Made by a program: the position numbers and the translations under genes
Notes under the pieces: generated by a model
Database searches by the model: none
What the model was told of the DNA's origin: nothing
Seen by the model: the letters and a program-made list of their open reading frames with translations, nothing else
NCBI GenBank assembly: GCA_022841745.1
Contig: JALHQW010000017.1
Location: 71,520-135,519 of the forward strand
Origin: Saprospiraceae bacterium
Lineage (GTDB): Bacteria > Bacteroidota > Bacteroidia > Chitinophagales > Saprospiraceae
DNA length: 64,000 nt
Reading direction: 5' to 3'
Shown here: in pieces, positions 34,612 to 44,290 of the stretch
How positions within the stretch are numbered: position 1 is the stretch's first letter
How the letters are laid out: each line of letters opens with the position of its first letter

Positions 34612-35763
34612 ATGAAAAAGGCTTTGCTACTTGCTGTTGTCCTTGGTTTGACGGTGCTGCTTTCTGCCAGTTTGCTGCGCAAAAAGGAAACCGTGAAGAC
34701 CCCGTCGGGCTGCAGTTTTTACTATTGGAAAACCTCGCTTTCCTTCGATAAGGCGGAAAAGGCACTGGCCGATTCACTAGGTTTAAAGCGGCTTTACCTG
34801 CGCTATTTCGACGTGGACTGGAGCCCGACCCTCGAAATGCCAGTACCTGTTGGGAAATTGGACTTAGGCAACAATTACAATGGTTCCTTCAATCAGGTTG
34901 TTGCCCATATAGGCGATTATCAGGTGATTCCGACCATTTACCTGGTCAACAGGGTATTCGAGAAAAACATCAATGCCGATACTTTGGCTGCGCAAATCAG
35001 CCGGAAGATTGCTGGGTACAATGTTGACCTTTCCTACCAAACCGCCGACTGGGGCAATAATTATGAACGAGCGGAGGAACCTTCTGTTTGGTACTTGCCC
35101 GACAGCTTGATGCCCTATACCCAGTTCCAGAACCGTATCAATGAAATACAGCTCGACTGCGATTGGACTCCGAAGACCCGTGACCGCTATTTCAAGTTTT
35201 TGAAAGCGATGAAAAAAGCCAATCCCGGCATGGCCATCTCCTGCACCGTGCGCTTGCACCAATTCAGAGACAGGGAGCAGGCCGGCATTCCGCCCGCTGA
35301 CCGTGGCACGCTGATGTGCTACAATATGGCGGCTCCGAAAGACTTTGCCACCCGTGATGCGGTATTTGACGAAGCGTTGGTGAACGGCTATTTGAAAAAC
35401 GGGGAATATCCCTTGGCGTTGGAAGCTGCATTGCCATTGTTCAGTTGGGGGGCGTTGTTCCATGAAAACCAGTTCAAGGGATTAGCGGCAGGGCTTTCCG
35501 AAAAAGACGTAAAGGGCAACCCGCTGTTCGCCCCTGTTTCCGAAGGCAAGTACCGTTTCACACAGGACACTGTTTTCGCCAATGCCTATATGCGGCAGGG
35601 CGACCTCGTCCGCCTCGACGAAGCCTCGCCTGAAGAGGTGGCTGCCCTCGCTGGGCAGCTTTCAAAAATCAAGGCTGTAAAGAACATCTCATTTTTTGAC
35701 TGGAACCCTTCCAGAATCCGTGAATACCATGTGCATGAAATCTGTAAAAAATTTGGCCGCTGA
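34612..35763 (+). CDS. Secreted protein of unknown function, possible TIM-barrel fold
   Basis: No named family recognised. An N-terminal hydrophobic stretch (LLLAVVLGLTVLLSASLL) acts as a signal or anchor. The 383-residue protein has motifs reminiscent of glycosidase-like barrels: LYLRYFDVDWSP near the start, IQLDCDWTPKTRDRYFKFL in the middle and ISFFDWNPSRIREYHVHEI at the end. Catalytic residues are not identified. A larger secreted protein follows 152 bases downstream on the same strand, and the two may work together. TAGATTTG at 34576-34583 is a possible promoter element. Confidence 0.75.
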   Translation: MKKALLLAVVLGLTVLLSASLLRKKETVKTPSGCSFYYWKTSLSFDKAEKALADSLGLKRLYLRYFDVDWSPTLEMPVPVGKLDLGNNYNGSFNQVVAHIGDYQVIPTIYLVNRVFEKNINADTLAAQISRKIAGYNVDLSYQTADWGNNYERAEEPSVWYLPDSLMPYTQFQNRINEIQLDCDWTPKTRDRYFKFLKAMKKANPGMAISCTVRLHQFRDREQAGIPPADRGTLMCYNMAAPKDFATRDAVFDEALVNGYLKNGEYPLALEAALPLFSWGALFHENQFKGLAAGLSEKDVKGNPLFAPVSEGKYRFTQDTVFANAYMRQGDLVRLDEASPEEVAALAGQLSKIKAVKNISFFDWNPSRIREYHVHEICKKFGR

Positions 35764-35815
35764 ACCCCTGCCCCTGACCCTACCCCTGACCCCTAAAGGG
35801 GAACCTATTGGGGAA
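35764..35815 (+). repeat. CCCCTGA-type short tandem array
   Basis: CCCCTGCCCCTGACCCTACC, then CCTGACCCCTAAAGGGGAAC, starts at the stop codon of the upstream gene. It also forms the hairpin CCCCTAAAGGGG. Confidence 0.65.
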
Positions 35816-35915
35816 GTGGGTGCTGGACGACTTAACAATTGTCGAATTTGAAATTGATGTCCGGAGGTGACTGCTATCAACCTTTAATCCGTACATCCAA
35901 AATGATTTGAAAACA

Positions 35916-38327
35916 ATGAGCAAAATTCTAATGATTGTTTTTCTGGGATTGTTACTCCCATTGCCTTTTGCCAATGCTTGTGGCATCAGCTATATCGGTG
36001 AAGATTACCGGGTGGCGTTGCTGAACCCATACGTTATTGGGGACGAGTACTCGGCCTTTTTCTATTCTGCTGAATGGCTCAACAGCTATGAAAACGACAA
36101 AAAGGGCGGCGATCGCAAACGCAATTGCGAAGCATGGGCCGCTTATGCCGGCAGTGGAGTCACTGCTTCGGAAGTACGGGCCGTGCTTTACGATACGCCC
36201 TATGACGACCTGTTGAATGCCGTGTCGGAAGGCGTTGATGCCAATGGCGTAAATTCCCAACGTTTTAGCGGCAATGCTTTTTTTCAGTTTTTGATGAAAA
36301 AAGAGAAAAGAGCAGCTCTGGACTACCTGCTTTTAGCCAAGGGATATGAACAATTTTCCTCGCTCGAATCTACTGACCCGTGGGCTGATTATTGGGCCAC
36401 AGATTCCGAGAAGGTCATGTCAGAATCGGAGCGGGGCAAAAAGGACGTGAAATCCAAAATGAACAAGCAGTTCAAGTTGGTAAAAGACCCTTTCCTTAAG
36501 CGTCGCTATGCCTACCAATTGCTCGTGATGAGCCGCTATGATTCCAATGCGGAGCGCTTTGAACAGCTTTATGCCGAGCATTTTAGGGCAGATAAAAAAG
36601 ACGCTCTTTCCGCTTGGGCGACTTTCCACCGAGCAGCCATTGTGGAGGACTCGCTGGAGGCAAATTATTTGCTGGCGCTGTCATTTAGGGATTGTCCAGA
36701 AAAGCGGATTTACTGTTACCAGCATTTCAAAAAAGACCTAGCCATCAGGTCGTTGGCCTACTGCAAGAACAATGAAGAAAAGGCGATGGTCATGGCCTTG
36801 GCGGCGCTTCGCAATCCGGGCAGGGCTTTGTCGCAAATCGAAGAAATACAATCGCTGGATGTCAATTGTCCACTGCTTCCGTTGCTCTTGGTGCGTGAAA
36901 CCAACAAGCTGGAAGATTGGCTGCTGACCGACGAAGTGACTGGCATGGGAACGGCTTTTTACCCAGAAGAAAATATGGATGAAAAATGGGAATGGAGCAC
37001 GGACCAATGGGCAGAATACCGGAAGCTGAACAAGCAAAAAGATGGGCAGTATTTGGCCCAGGTTCGGCAGTTCGTAGTCGGTGTTGCTTCGCAAAAGGGC
37101 GGGGCACTTTCTGGTGACCTCGCCAACCTGCTTGTTGGTCACTTGTTTTTGATGGAAAAAAAAGGGAAGGATGCGGAGAAATACTTGCAATCCATTTCTA
37201 TAAAAGCAACCCCTCAGGTTACGGAGCAACAAGCCACGGAACAGCTTTTGATGTTGATGAACAAATCGGACATCACTAGGCCAGAAGTAAAAGCCGAATT
37301 GGCCGAACTGCTTGGGAAATTAGGCAAAATCAAGGATAAATACCGACGGGGCGACCGGGATTTTTGGGTCATAACTTTAATCTTGAGCCAAGAGTACCAG
37401 CAAAAGGGCGACCTATTGACGGCATTTTTCCTCCATAACCATTCCCTCGAATTGCCAACTTTCCAACGCAACGATTACGGAACGGCCTATTACGAACTCA
37501 TCCGTTTCTTGGATTGGACAGCCACGGAAAAAGACATTGACAATATTTTGGCCTTACTGGAAAAGAAAGACAAGACAGCCTTCGAACGCTACCTGACAGC
37601 TGCGCCACTGCCTTCCCGCAACGCCTTGCTCGACCTGCGTGGCACTATCTCGTTTAGAAAAAACGATTTGCCAGCTGCGGTTTCGGCCTTTGAAAAAGTG
37701 GACAAGGATTTTTGGAAAACGAAGTACGAGTTCAGGTACCACCTCGTTTCAGACCCATTTACAGTTTCAAGGGACAGCTTGAAACGGGGTGTATTCCCAG
37801 CTTCCAAAGCCGAGTTTGTGAAACGGCTGATTGATTTGGAGAATGAAGCAAAGTCCAACCCCAGCAAGTTGACCAACAATTACTTCATGCTTGGTACCGC
37901 TTGGCTTAATTGCAGCTATGTAGGCAAGACTTGGATGATGTTCAGCTATGGGAATTCAGTGATGGAGAACGAAATGGAGCGTTGGTTCAACTACAGCTAC
38001 CAGCCCACGTCAAAAGAAATGAAGGACATTTATTATGGTGCAAATCGGGCTTTCGAATACTTTGACAAGGCAAAAGCGTCCACCAAGGAGAAAGAGGTTC
38101 ATGCTAAAGTGGATTACCTTAGGGCCTGGCACCAATCCCTGAGCTACAAATTGACCCAAGCCGAGGAGGATGAAATGCATTCGCTCGATTGGGACAAGCA
38201 AGGTGCTTTTTTATTGGACAAGGAAATGTCCTATTTCAGGGAATGGGCAAAAGCCTATAAGTCAACGGGTTATTACAAGGATAGGGTGACAACTTGCCCG
38301 GTATTGGCGACGTATTATGGGGAGTAA
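35916..38327 (+). CDS. Large secreted helical-repeat protein of unknown function
   Basis: A signal peptide (IVFLGLLLPLPFANA, then Cys) opens this protein of 803 residues. The rest is rich in Trp, Tyr and helix pairs resembling TPR/Sel1 repeats (for example FERYLTAAPLPSRNALLDLR and YFMLGTAWLNCSYVGKTWMM), without a recognisable catalytic domain. ATG 35916 is used; the TTG nine bases earlier is less likely. It lies downstream of another secreted protein of unknown function on the same strand, and a terminator follows at 38546. Function unknown. Confidence 0.8.
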   Translation: MSKILMIVFLGLLLPLPFANACGISYIGEDYRVALLNPYVIGDEYSAFFYSAEWLNSYENDKKGGDRKRNCEAWAAYAGSGVTASEVRAVLYDTPYDDLLNAVSEGVDANGVNSQRFSGNAFFQFLMKKEKRAALDYLLLAKGYEQFSSLESTDPWADYWATDSEKVMSESERGKKDVKSKMNKQFKLVKDPFLKRRYAYQLLVMSRYDSNAERFEQLYAEHFRADKKDALSAWATFHRAAIVEDSLEANYLLALSFRDCPEKRIYCYQHFKKDLAIRSLAYCKNNEEKAMVMALAALRNPGRALSQIEEIQSLDVNCPLLPLLLVRETNKLEDWLLTDEVTGMGTAFYPEENMDEKWEWSTDQWAEYRKLNKQKDGQYLAQVRQFVVGVASQKGGALSGDLANLLVGHLFLMEKKGKDAEKYLQSISIKATPQVTEQQATEQLLMLMNKSDITRPEVKAELAELLGKLGKIKDKYRRGDRDFWVITLILSQEYQQKGDLLTAFFLHNHSLELPTFQRNDYGTAYYELIRFLDWTATEKDIDNILALLEKKDKTAFERYLTAAPLPSRNALLDLRGTISFRKNDLPAAVSAFEKVDKDFWKTKYEFRYHLVSDPFTVSRDSLKRGVFPASKAEFVKRLIDLENEAKSNPSKLTNNYFMLGTAWLNCSYVGKTWMMFSYGNSVMENEMERWFNYSYQPTSKEMKDIYYGANRAFEYFDKAKASTKEKEVHAKVDYLRAWHQSLSYKLTQAEEDEMHSLDWDKQGAFLLDKEMSYFREWAKAYKSTGYYKDRVTTCPVLATYYGE

Positions 38328-38344
38328 CTTTTGAATGTGCCCCG

Positions 38345-38486
38345 TTTGTCATTGCCGCAGGCAAACTGCGACGTCGCGATGGCAAGGCCCGTTTGTCATT
38401 GCCGCAGGCAAACTGCGCCGTCACGATAGCAAGGCACAACGGTACATTCACACGTGACGTTGCAGTTTGCTTGCGGCAATGACAAG
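38345..38486. repeat. Three REP-like palindromes between convergent genes
   Basis: Copies at 38345-38375 and 38392-38422 run plus and one at 38454-38486 runs minus. All carry TTGTCATTGCCGCAGGCAA or its near form, with loop GCA. This plus-plus-minus order resembles the cluster inside the restriction gene. Confidence 0.88.
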
Positions 38487-38545
38487 GCACCGAGGTTCTT
38501 GAATTGCCGACATTTGCCTTGCTTTCCGTATTCTTGGTGTAGACT

Positions 38546-38581
38546 AAAAAAGCCCGTCCAAACTTGGACGGGCTTTTTTTA
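38546..38581. terminator. Bidirectional intrinsic terminator
   Basis: AAAAAAGCCCGTCCAAAC pairs with its complement through GTTTGGACGGGCTTTTTT-like arms around a tiny loop (AGCCCGTCCAA / TTGGACGGGCT). A T-run exists on both strands and it lies between two convergent genes. Confidence 0.92.
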
Positions 38582-39181
38582 TTAAATTCGAGTCGTTTTC
38601 CGCTTCTTTTTTGCAGGTTGTTTTTCCTCTTCACGTGGTTGTTGAGGTTCCCTTTCTTGTCTTGGTTCCGGGAAGCTGAACTGCGGAAACTCGTTCAGGT
38701 TGGGAAAGGAAAGATCAAAATCGAAAGGATTCTCTCCGAAATGGAACTGGAAGTTTTGCATCCCATTCTTTGGCAACGATTGCTTGATGCCGTCTGGATT
38801 GGGCACTACCATCACCTCCAGCGGGGCAGTTTCCAGCACTTGACCTTTTGCCTTCACGCTGGCGGGCATGATGTAGTAGTTGCCGATTTCTTTCGGTTCG
38901 AGGTAGTAGGTGATGGTCATGCTTTGGGTCACATCACCGTTGACCATGCTCATGCTGGTGCTGAAGTTCGGGCCACTGACCACATTGAAATGCTCATGGA
39001 AATCAGGTGCTTCGAAGTTCTGGCCATCGGCGTTTTCCAGCACAAACTTGACCTCGAAATAATTGTCCATCAGGATGGAATCCGTACTAACAGTGACTGC
39101 GAACTTGACGGGTTTCTCCTGTGAAAACGCACCGCAGAAAGCGGCAAAAATGAAGATTGCAGAGAAAATTGCTTTTTTCAT
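38582..39181 (-). CDS. BatD-like (oxygen tolerance) exported protein, short form
   Basis: A signal peptide (KKAIFSAIFIFAAFCGAFSQ) leads to a BatD-type domain: DSILMDNYFEVKFVLENADG, APDFHEHFNVVSGPNFS and TYYLEPKEIGNYYIMPASVK. Normal BatD proteins are several hundred residues long with more Ig-like domains and a membrane anchor. This one stops after the first domain, with a Pro/Glu/Lys-rich tail, so it is a one-domain variant of 199 residues. No batA, batB or moxR genes are nearby. ATG 39181 is chosen for the signal peptide. Confidence 0.8.
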   Translation of the reverse strand: MKKAIFSAIFIFAAFCGAFSQEKPVKFAVTVSTDSILMDNYFEVKFVLENADGQNFEAPDFHEHFNVVSGPNFSTSMSMVNGDVTQSMTITYYLEPKEIGNYYIMPASVKAKGQVLETAPLEVMVVPNPDGIKQSLPKNGMQNFQFHFGENPFDFDLSFPNLNEFPQFSFPEPRQEREPQQPREEEKQPAKKKRKTTRI

Positions 39182-39248
39182 AAAATTCATTTTTGAGTTA
39201 GGTTTGACATGAAATAGAAGCATTTCAATTAAAAAAGGTTGCATGAAG

Positions 39249-39560
39249 TTAAGACAACGTGATTTCTAAATTTGAAATGCTTTGTTTTAAATCATTTGAA
39301 ACGGTCACAGGCTTTTCAGATGACTTGAGATAGGACATTGTGTGCGTAATGAAGTCATCGAAAACACCAATGCCAAAATCAGATTGGATTAGCACAGCAA
39401 GTAGTTCTTTCATCAAAATGTTCTTCTTGAACTGGAACTGCCTGGCCATAGCCTTTTCAACATCGTCATTTCCAGAAATTTTTTTCTGCATTGCATCTAC
39501 GTCCAATATTTCCCTTGACAATGCTTTAATCTTGCAGAATTGTTCTGCCCTTGTATTCAT
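39249..39560 (-). CDS. Small helical protein of unknown function
   Basis: A 103-residue protein I cannot assign. It is helical, with MNTRAEQFCKIKALSREILD at the start and VFDDFITHTMSYLKSSEKPV near the end. ATG 39560 is preferred; the frame extends to 39629 through the palindrome-containing DNA TCCCGAGAAATCGGGA. It lies between lptB and the BatD-like gene, all on the minus strand. Confidence 0.6.
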   Translation of the reverse strand: MNTRAEQFCKIKALSREILDVDAMQKKISGNDDVEKAMARQFQFKKNILMKELLAVLIQSDFGIGVFDDFITHTMSYLKSSEKPVTVSNDLKQSISNLEITLS

Positions 39561-39679
39561 GATAGTTGAAATTGTTTCTCGATTGGTTCCAGCAAAAAAC
39601 CCCTTTGGCATCCCGAGAAATCGGGACATGCTTTGAACCCAGAAACCTTACGACCAAGGACAAAGTGTTACCTTGTTCA

Positions 39680-40417
39680 TTATTCCATCACCTTCCGCTT
39701 CAACTCAAAGTTCATTCCCAAGTACAATCTCCGTACCTGTTCATCGGCTGCCAATTCTTCGGCGTTACCAGCCTTCAAAATTGCACCATCATACATGAGG
39801 TAAGCACGGTCGGTGATGGATAGGGTCTCTTGCACGTTGTGGTCGGTGATGAGGATGCCGATATTTCGGGCTTTCAATTTAAAAACGATGTTTTGAATGT
39901 CTTCCACGGCAATGGGGTCAATGCCGGCAAAAGGCTCATCCAGCAGGATAAAGCTAGGGTTACTGGCCAATGCCCTTGCAATCTCCGTGCGGCGGCGCTC
40001 CCCGCCAGAGAGGGTGTCGCCATGGTTCTTGCGTACCTTGTTTAGGCCAAATTCATCGAGCAGGGCTTCGCAACGTTCACGCTGAACCGCAGGTTTGAGG
40101 TCCATCATTTCAAGTACCGCTTTGATATTGTCCTCTACAGTGAGCTTGCGAAAAACGGATGGTTCTTGGGGTAAGTAGCCAATGCCAAGCCTGGCCCGTT
40201 TGTACATTGGCAAATGCGTTATCTCCTCGTTTTCCAAATAAACATGCCCGTCATTGGGCTTAATAAAGCCAACCACCATGTAAAAAGTGGTGGTCTTGCC
40301 AGCCCCATTTGGGCCGAGCAGCCCGACGATTTCGCCTTGGTTCACTTCAATAGAGACACCTTTGGCGACCGTTCGCTCCCCGTACCGTTTTACCAATTGT
40401 TCAGATCTTAGAATCAT
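39680..40417 (-). CDS. lptB: LPS export ABC transporter ATP-binding protein
   Basis: LptB powers extraction of lipopolysaccharide from the inner membrane with LptFG. It has Walker A GPNGAGKT (about 35-42), Q-loop [17 protein letters not shown], signature [15 protein letters not shown], Walker [17 protein letters not shown] and H-loop LITDHNV. The [12 protein letters not shown] and DHNVxETL stretches are typical of LptB. ATG 40417 gives 245 residues. Partner genes are not in the window, as is usual in Bacteroidota. Confidence 0.95.
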   Translation of the reverse strand: MILRSEQLVKRYGERTVAKGVSIEVNQGEIVGLLGPNGAGKTTTFYMVVGFIKPNDGHVYLENEEITHLPMYKRARLGIGYLPQEPSVFRKLTVEDNIKAVLEMMDLKPAVQRERCEALLDEFGLNKVRKNHGDTLSGGERRRTEIARALASNPSFILLDEPFAGIDPIAVEDIQNIVFKLKARNIGILITDHNVQETLSITDRAYLMYDGAILKAGNAEELAADEQVRRLYLGMNFELKRKVME

Positions 40418-40460
40418 GGCGTAAAATTCCATTCAAAAACGCAAACCATTTAAAAAATTC

Positions 40461-40820
40461 TCACCGTTTTCTTTTTGATAACCAAAATTGCCAAGCAAGC
40501 GTTGCCACGCAGATGGCAAGCCCAAGGAACTCCCTCGTAAATTCAATATGGGGGGACTCAGCTTTCATCTGCCCTGCAATATTTGGGAGTCCCATTTTTA
40601 GCCATTTTACAAACTCAGGGACAAGTAGTACTCCCCAAGTCAGGCTAACTGCCAAACCAGCCAAAATGACGTAGTTGTTCCATTTGCCAAGCGCAGCGAA
40701 ACCGCACACGACCGCCACATAGCCATACATCAATATCCAAAGCCAGGGATCTAGGTCGTTGTACTGGACGACGGCAAACAAGGCAAACAAAACGGCAAGG
40801 ATCCAATTCGTTAATTTCAT
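40461..40820 (-). CDS. TMEM220-family small membrane protein
   Basis: A 119-residue protein with four membrane helices and the TMEM220 signature VQYNDLDPWLWILMYGYVAV. Its start overlaps the stop of the large FG-GAP lipoprotein gene by four bases (ATGA), so translation is probably coupled. TMEM220 has an animal homologue of unknown role. Function here unknown; it may help the partner lipoprotein at the membrane. Confidence 0.85.
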   Translation of the reverse strand: MKLTNWILAVLFALFAVVQYNDLDPWLWILMYGYVAVVCGFAALGKWNNYVILAGLAVSLTWGVLLVPEFVKWLKMGLPNIAGQMKAESPHIEFTREFLGLAICVATLAWQFWLSKRKR

Positions 40821-43800
40821 TTCACTTGTTTTTTCAATAAAAGCAATTGCAAGCTTCCATTGTTATTGGCAATGATGAAAGCCTTTTGTTGTCCATTTTT
40901 CAATCCAATTGGCTGTATGTTCCGAACTTCTTCCGTGGCCCAAAAGCCTGATTTTGAGGGACTTATTGCCTTGAAGCCACCCTTTCCATCGCCTGCAAGC
41001 AGGTAGCCGGGGGAAGTGTTCACAGGGCCAGTTTCAACGTCGAACCCGCTATCGTTGCCAGCTAGAACCAGGTCCATTTTGCCATCGCCATTAAAATCGC
41101 CAGTTTGAATGGCATGAACGGGCGAAATCTGCGCCTCGTCAGGTAGGGGATGGGCTTCCCAAGTTCCCTTACCCTTGTTTTCAAACCAGGTGGTAGCCAG
41201 AATTTCAGTGGTCAGCAACTGTGCTGCCTCTAACTCTGCGAGAGAGAAAACCTGCTCGATGGATGCCTTGGAATAGGGGGTATTGCGCACAAATTTCTTC
41301 TTTAAAAAAGGCAGCTGCTTCAGCAAATTATCCCTCGTAGGCACGGGCAAGTAGCGGCCTTCTTCCTGGATGCAGATGATAGGGTCAAGGCTCCCATTGG
41401 CATCGAAATCCTTGGCGTAAAGCTTCATGGGTTGGCGAAAGCGTGTGTTCAGGCCGAGGTTGCCCGCCACGATGTCGTTGTCGCCGTCGCCGTCCAAGTC
41501 GCTAATGGCAAGGGAGTTCCACCAACCATTCGATTTGGGGATTGAGGTTCCCTTCGGGAATGACAAAGGATTGCGGATTGGGGAATCGCTCTTTGAAACG
41601 CCTATATTGTAAATTTTAATAGGCATCCATTCTCCTGCAACGATGAGTTCGGGCTTTTGGTCACCATCCAAGTCAGCGAAGTCAAGGTCGGTGACCATGC
41701 CGATTTGCTTGAAACTTGGCAGTACTTGGTCGGTTACATTCGTGAATTTTCCCCCTTCGTTTTTCAAAACAAAGCTTTCCGGGGGAGAAGGAAAGCTTCC
41801 CGGCACGACCCGACCGCCAACGAAGAGGTCGAGGTCGCCATCTTCATCAAAATCATGGGCTGCAATGGCTTTGCCACTGGAAGTCTCTTTTGGCAAAGCG
41901 GATTCATTAAGGATGAAATTGCCTTTGCCATCGTTTAAATAAAGTCGGTCTTGGTAACTGGCATCGCCAGCAGCAGCCTCGTTCCCTCCACTTACCACGT
42001 AGAGGTCAAGGTCTTTGTCGCCGTCGGCATCAAAAAATAGGCTCCCTGTGTCCTCAAAATTGGCAGTTGATTCAAGTGCGGTTTGCTTGGTTTTTGAAAA
42101 ACTGCCGTTTGAACTTTGCACGAAAATAGCACCTGCCTGACCTTTTGCCCCGCCCACGAAGAAATCATCCATGCCATCGCCATTCACATCGCCAACCGAT
42201 AGGCATGGACCCAGGTTGGAGAAACGGTGGGGGAGGAGTCGTTCGGAGTTGAAGTCTTCGTAGTCGTTTTCATGGTGGATAAAACTTGGGGCATTTTGGG
42301 CTGGCATTGCCTCTAAAAATTGGGGGACACCCAATGCTTCAATTGGCAACCTACCTTGTTTTGCTTGCGCAATATCAATCACAAGCCGCTGATTACCATT
42401 TACTTGCGATAAAATCTGGTGTTTGCCGCCAAGCCATTCCACCCTAATTTCATCTGCCTTCTTTTTTTCGCCAAGTCCCACTTGGAAAATCGGCTCTACC
42501 GAACTATAGAAGCCGTGGGTCGGGGAAATTTCACTGAAATAAGTTTCCTCACCTGCCTTGACCCAAACCTTGGCACCTGTTCCAGTTGGATTCTGGGCCG
42601 TACCTTTCAGTTTTATCTGGAGCCAATTCTTTCCGTTTTCACTTGTCTTGTTCCTGTATATAAAAGGTGGGTCCTCCACATTGTGAACCACGAGGTCGAG
42701 GTCGCCGTCGTTGTCGAGGTCGGCGTAGGCGGCACCATTGCTCCAGGTTGGGGTGGCAAATCCCCAATCGTCGGTCACGTCTTCCATTTGAAGGGTGCCT
42801 TGGTTTCGGTACATCCTATTCCTGATTTTTTTGGAAGGCATCAGATTTGAAAATGCCTCCCAAGTCTTGAACCTCGTTTGGCTGACGCCACCCGTGCTAT
42901 TGATGCTATCGGCGGTGTAGGCAAAAAAGTCTATATCGTTCAAATCCCGACGAACGCCGTTTGTGATGAAAAGGTCTTTCCAGCCGTCGTTGTCAAAATC
43001 GGCGGCGAGCGGTGCCCAACCCCACTCGGTGGCGAACATGCCTGAAAGGCAACCTATTTCGCTGAATTGTGGATTATGAATTGCGGTTTGCGTGTTTTGG
43101 GGAGCTAGCGCCAACTGCATCACATTTCTCATCTGCTGGTCACCGTAGCCCTGCCGCTTAAGCTGTTTGTACCGTTCCAACTGCATCGTGGTCATTTGTT
43201 TGTGGCGGCGCTGCCAGTTTTCTCCAAGCATATCTAGGCCCATGATTTCACAAAGGCCATCGTTGGTCAGGTCAGCGATTTCAATGCCCATGGTGTGATT
43301 GGAGGTATGATGGAAAAGCTCCTGGTTGCGGTCGGTAAAGGTGCCATCACCATTATTTATATAGGTAAAATCAGGCATGATGAAGTCATTGGCGATGTAA
43401 AGGTCAGGGTAGCCATCGGCATTGAGGTCGGAACTCATGACGCTAAGGCCCCACGCCCTGTTGTGGATGCCCGCTTGTTTGCTAACGTCCACAAACTTTC
43501 CCCCTTCATTGTGGAGCAACTTATCGCTTTCGAATTCGTCCAAGGGTGGCCTCATACCTGCACGGGGGGAAGTTGGGGTAGGCTGGAAATCAATATTGTT
43601 GATTTGGTTATAGGTAATGGGATGATTGAGGAGGTAGCAGTCAAGGTCGCCATCCAGGTCGTAATCGAAAAAATGGGCATGTTGGGTAGGGGAGAGGTCG
43701 TTGAGGCCATACTGGGCAGCCTCCTCTTTAAAAGTGTTGTTTTTTTGATTGATGAAAAGCAGGTTCCTGCGTTCAGGAATCGGTTCGAGGAAGGTACGGC

Positions 43801-44221
43801 AGACATAGACATCCATCCAACCATCGGCGTTTATGTCCACCACGCTAACCCCGGTTTTGATGCCGATGAACTTGTCAACACCGGAAGATTCGGAAATATC
43901 TTCGAATTTCAGGCTGCCTTTGTTTAGATACAACTTGCAAGGTTGAAGCCGGGAGGTAAAAAAAAGATCTTGCAGCCCATCGTTGTTGATGTCTAAAACC
44001 GCTACGCCCCCACCATTGAAGATGTTCGGGTCCATTGACCAATTGTAGCGATATTCTTCTTGGATGGTTTGGGTGAAATTAATGCCTGTTTCCGAGGCAG
44101 GCAGCAACTCAAATATTTGCCCTTGTGGAGCATGTGCGGAATCCCCTTTGTTGGTGCATCCGCCATGGATTATTGCCGCAGCAACCAGCCAGAATAAAGT
44201 TCTTCGAATTGTTTTTGCCAT
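40817..44221 (-). CDS. Large FG-GAP/VCBS repeat lipoprotein with ASPIC/UnbV domain (CRTAC1-like)
   Basis: An exported lipoprotein (signal LFWLVAAAIIHGG, lipid-modified Cys22). Many calcium-binding FG-GAP repeats follow, such as VAVLDINNDGLQDLFFTS, DYDLDGDLDCYLLN, DFDEDGDLDLFVGG and DLDGDGDNDIVAGN. An ASPIC/UnbV domain lies at about 560-650 (NWLQIKLKG...GAKVWVKAG). The architecture matches animal CRTAC1. Two short inserts, around residues 376-387 and 875-895, are encoded by heptamer and palindrome repeats (TAIHNPQFS and IRNPLSFPKGTSIP). At 1134 residues it is longer than most relatives. It is coupled to a TMEM220-like gene. Confidence 0.92.
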   Translation of the reverse strand: MAKTIRRTLFWLVAAAIIHGGCTNKGDSAHAPQGQIFELLPASETGINFTQTIQEEYRYNWSMDPNIFNGGGVAVLDINNDGLQDLFFTSRLQPCKLYLNKGSLKFEDISESSGVDKFIGIKTGVSVVDINADGWMDVYVCRTFLEPIPERRNLLFINQKNNTFKEEAAQYGLNDLSPTQHAHFFDYDLDGDLDCYLLNHPITYNQINNIDFQPTPTSPRAGMRPPLDEFESDKLLHNEGGKFVDVSKQAGIHNRAWGLSVMSSDLNADGYPDLYIANDFIMPDFTYINNGDGTFTDRNQELFHHTSNHTMGIEIADLTNDGLCEIMGLDMLGENWQRRHKQMTTMQLERYKQLKRQGYGDQQMRNVMQLALAPQNTQTAIHNPQFSEIGCLSGMFATEWGWAPLAADFDNDGWKDLFITNGVRRDLNDIDFFAYTADSINSTGGVSQTRFKTWEAFSNLMPSKKIRNRMYRNQGTLQMEDVTDDWGFATPTWSNGAAYADLDNDGDLDLVVHNVEDPPFIYRNKTSENGKNWLQIKLKGTAQNPTGTGAKVWVKAGEETYFSEISPTHGFYSSVEPIFQVGLGEKKKADEIRVEWLGGKHQILSQVNGNQRLVIDIAQAKQGRLPIEALGVPQFLEAMPAQNAPSFIHHENDYEDFNSERLLPHRFSNLGPCLSVGDVNGDGMDDFFVGGAKGQAGAIFVQSSNGSFSKTKQTALESTANFEDTGSLFFDADGDKDLDLYVVSGGNEAAAGDASYQDRLYLNDGKGNFILNESALPKETSSGKAIAAHDFDEDGDLDLFVGGRVVPGSFPSPPESFVLKNEGGKFTNVTDQVLPSFKQIGMVTDLDFADLDGDQKPELIVAGEWMPIKIYNIGVSKSDSPIRNPLSFPKGTSIPKSNGWWNSLAISDLDGDGDNDIVAGNLGLNTRFRQPMKLYAKDFDANGSLDPIICIQEEGRYLPVPTRDNLLKQLPFLKKKFVRNTPYSKASIEQVFSLAELEAAQLLTTEILATTWFENKGKGTWEAHPLPDEAQISPVHAIQTGDFNGDGKMDLVLAGNDSGFDVETGPVNTSPGYLLAGDGKGGFKAISPSKSGFWATEEVRNIQPIGLKNGQQKAFIIANNNGSLQLLLLKKQVK
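41536..41597 (-). repeat. REP-like palindrome flanked by heptamers, in frame in the FG-GAP gene
   Basis: The palindrome TTTGTCATTCCCGAAGGGAA (minus strand, about 41547-41567) sits between CCCAATC/CGCAATC-like heptamers. It encodes NPLSFPKGTSIP, the same peptide seen in the restriction gene. Confidence 0.8.
43062..43095 (-). repeat. Heptamer array in frame in the FG-GAP gene
   Basis: The minus strand reads CGCAAAC, CGCAATT, CATAATC and CACAATT, encoding QTAIHNPQ. The same peptide pattern appears at the N-terminus of methylmalonyl-CoA mutase. Confidence 0.7.
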
Positions 44222-44290
44222 ATATACTAATGTGGAACTTAGCTGTGAATTTAGAAACTATCTAAATAACATAAGCAATTTTAAAATCTT

